Source: Negativicutes bacterium
Lineage (GTDB): Bacteria; Bacillota_C; Negativicutes; Sporomusales_B; JARLHX01
NCBI GenBank assembly: GCA_031292015.1
Contig: JARLHY010000039.1
Coordinates: 1-64,000, forward strand
DNA length: 64,000 bases
Reading direction: 5' to 3'
The position numbers were made by a program, and so were the translations under genes. The notes under the pieces were generated by a model. That model saw only the letters and a program-made list of their open reading frames with translations. It had not been told where the DNA came from and did not search any database. Below, piece after piece: positions 62,819-64,000 of this stretch. Each line of letters begins with the position of its first letter. The first letter of the stretch is position 1.

Positions 62819-62847
62819 ATTATAAAAATAAGTTTTTATACTGTCAA
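62819..62847 (-). promoter_or_regulatory. Sigma-A promoter of the glutamate synthase operon
   Basis: Perfect consensus TTGACA (62847-62842), 17-base AT-rich spacer, TATAAT (62824-62819). Start near 62812, about 30 bases before the aptamer. Confidence 0.9.
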
Positions 62848-62866
62848 TATACGATTAATATAAAGT

Positions 62867-64000
62867 TTATTCTGACAAATCTTCCATTTTCAGCCCTGCA
62901 CGGCGTATATCACCGTCTCTTACCGTATATTTATGCGCGTCGAAGTACTCCAGCAGCGGCAGGGCCACTTTGCGGGAAGTGCCAAGCAGGTCGCGCAGTT
63001 GAGCCACTGTCAGGGTAGGATTCTTTGTAAAATGACCTTGGATAAGCCGGGTAATGTTTTGAATTGTTTTTCTGTATACATGCATCTCGCCGACCCGGAC
63101 CAGCAGTCCCGACTGGATTAAAATTTCTTGCGCAGCCCGCGCTTTTTCGGGCGACAGCCTCATTTTTTCAGCCAACAGCTGCACAGTCACCGATTCCAGA
63201 CCAATATCTTCCATTAGACTGTCAACTTTTCCCAACACATCCTGGCGCCAATCACTGTGTCTGGCTGCGAATTCGCGCAAAGCGACTTCAGCGCCGCGGA
63301 GAACAACTACTCCCTGCTTTTGCCACGATTCCAGAAGTACAGCGAAGGCCTTGTCTTTTAACCCCAGTTTCTGCCGCAGGATTTCCTTGGATAATCCCGC
63401 CCTGTCAGGATTTTCGCGGTGATACTGGCTAACGGCGCCGGTAAGACTACGTGTCCAGTCCAGAAACATTTCCCTTGTCAGATAGTAACTTCCTTCTAAT
63501 TGTATTCTTGTATCAGCAAGAAGAGCGTTCAGGCCTTCTTCTACGGCAGCATCGCGCACATAGCCCATTTGACTCTTGATTTCCTCAAGTAAAACCGGTT
63601 GGCTGTTGTCGGCAATAAGTCTGAGCAGGATTTCCCTGAGGTTCGGCGACTCCAGAGCAATAGCCAATTGCCGCCTTGCTTCGGTCAGCCGGCGCGATTG
63701 CCTGCCGGGAGCGATCAAAGTGCCTCCGCCTAGCAACTCCTGGGGAGAATACCGTCTGATTATCGCTCTGTCGCCCAAACCGGCGGTCAGTGGTGCTTCT
63801 AGTATAATTCGTGCGTAACGCAGCGGCTGATCTTTGAAGCGATAAATCCGGCCCAAAAACTCACTTGTCCCCAGATGCAGTCGCACCCTGGTACCGCTTG
63901 CTATTTCCTGGCTCCAGTCGGCTATCATATCCCAGTTGCTGCTGACCAGTCCTCGGCGTGGTGCGCTGAGGACCATTCCCCGCTCTACAGCGTCAGCATC
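62867..64000 (-). CDS. selB: Selenocysteine-specific elongation factor, C-terminal part (runs off the right edge)
   Basis: Partial gene: the frame is open to base 64000 (DADAVERGMVLSAPRRGLV), so only about 377 C-terminal residues are seen; the GTPase domain lies outside. Visible are beta-barrel domain 3 (TRVRLHLGTSEFLGRIY, GLGDRAIIRRYSPQELLGGG) and four winged-helix repeats that bind the SECIS hairpin, ending VAQLRDLLGTSRKVALPLLEYFDAHKYTVRDGDIRR. SelB brings Sec-tRNA to UGA codons such as that in selD. An internal ATG at 63976 is not the start. Confidence 0.93.
   Translation of the reverse strand, partial: DADAVERGMVLSAPRRGLVSSNWDMIADWSQEIASGTRVRLHLGTSEFLGRIYRFKDQPLRYARIILEAPLTAGLGDRAIIRRYSPQELLGGGTLIAPGRQSRRLTEARRQLAIALESPNLREILLRLIADNSQPVLLEEIKSQMGYVRDAAVEEGLNALLADTRIQLEGSYYLTREMFLDWTRSLTGAVSQYHRENPDRAGLSKEILRQKLGLKDKAFAVLLESWQKQGVVVLRGAEVALREFAARHSDWRQDVLGKVDSLMEDIGLESVTVQLLAEKMRLSPEKARAAQEILIQSGLLVRVGEMHVYRKTIQNITRLIQGHFTKNPTLTVAQLRDLLGTSRKVALPLLEYFDAHKYTVRDGDIRRAGLKMEDLSE

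Noticed and set aside
1..64000. CRISPR array, prophage, insertion sequence or tRNA
   Set aside because: No regularly spaced repeats, no transposase, integrase or phage structural genes, and no tRNA cloverleaf seen on reading.

Overview
The window reads as chromosome from an anaerobic diderm Firmicute of the Negativicutes, most likely a Sporomusaceae-type spore former. Three signs support this. A porin-like outer-membrane protein begins with a signal peptide and an SLH domain (9531-11009), the OmpM type of Negativicutes. A YtaF-type sporulation membrane protein is present. The content is that of an anaerobe: butyrate kinase, indolepyruvate:ferredoxin oxidoreductase, ferredoxin-rich split glutamate synthase and selenium genes. 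Gene order (gyrA next to an rRNA leader; rpsF-ssb-rpsR beside ychF and a DUF951 gene) resembles the origin-proximal region of Firmicutes.

Layout. 1-470: promoters and leader of an rRNA operon that runs off the left edge on the minus strand. 470-4911: gyrA, ytaF, butyrate kinase. 4943-12445: membrane and housekeeping genes plus the SLH porin. 12602-24660: a catabolic region with an FAH-family enzyme and a seven-gene minus-strand operon (HpcH/HpaI aldolase, LarA-like protein, IlvD/Edd dehydratase, IorA, IorB, GlcD, GlcF), an IclR regulator and an SDR dehydrogenase. Paired palindromes with identical spacing lie before the aldolase operon and before the SDR gene.

24972-43337 is the most unusual region: about 16 kb of closely packed minus-strand genes that look like one transcript from a sigma-54 promoter at 40988-41003, with an AcoR-type activator upstream. 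The order is lin0512, E1 alpha, E1 beta, acoX, lipoyl E2, AhpD-like, lipA, DUF6506, lipB, LplA-type ligase, H-protein-like carrier, GlcD-like flavoprotein, CCG-domain Fe-S protein, second H-like carrier, sLpl(AB)-type ligase, FAD oxidoreductase, and two radical SAM proteins resembling LipS1 and LipS2. It thus holds a 2-oxoacid/acetoin-type dehydrogenase without E3, both known de novo lipoate assembly routes, and two lipoyl carriers beside a flavin/Fe-S pair but no glycine-cleavage genes. I infer a lipoyl-carrier-linked redox system.

43580-52009: rpsR-ssb-rpsF, ychF, a DUF951 gene, mscS, DUF3343, yedF and selD. selD has an in-frame TGA at its catalytic site, so it encodes a selenoprotein and is longer than a plain ORF call shows. 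Then come a proline-rich unknown protein, a CDF cation transporter and a CBS-ACT protein. 52039-56932: a branched-chain amino acid ABC transporter (livF, G, M, H, J). 57408-62476: a three-gene split glutamate synthase behind a ykkC subtype 2 (probably ppGpp) riboswitch with an overlapping terminator. 62867 to the right edge: the C-terminal part of selB, the elongation factor needed to decode the selD Sec codon.

A palindromic intergenic repeat occurs twice in opposite orientation (41036-41160 and 49902-50134). All functional names rest on motif recognition by reading; no database search was run.
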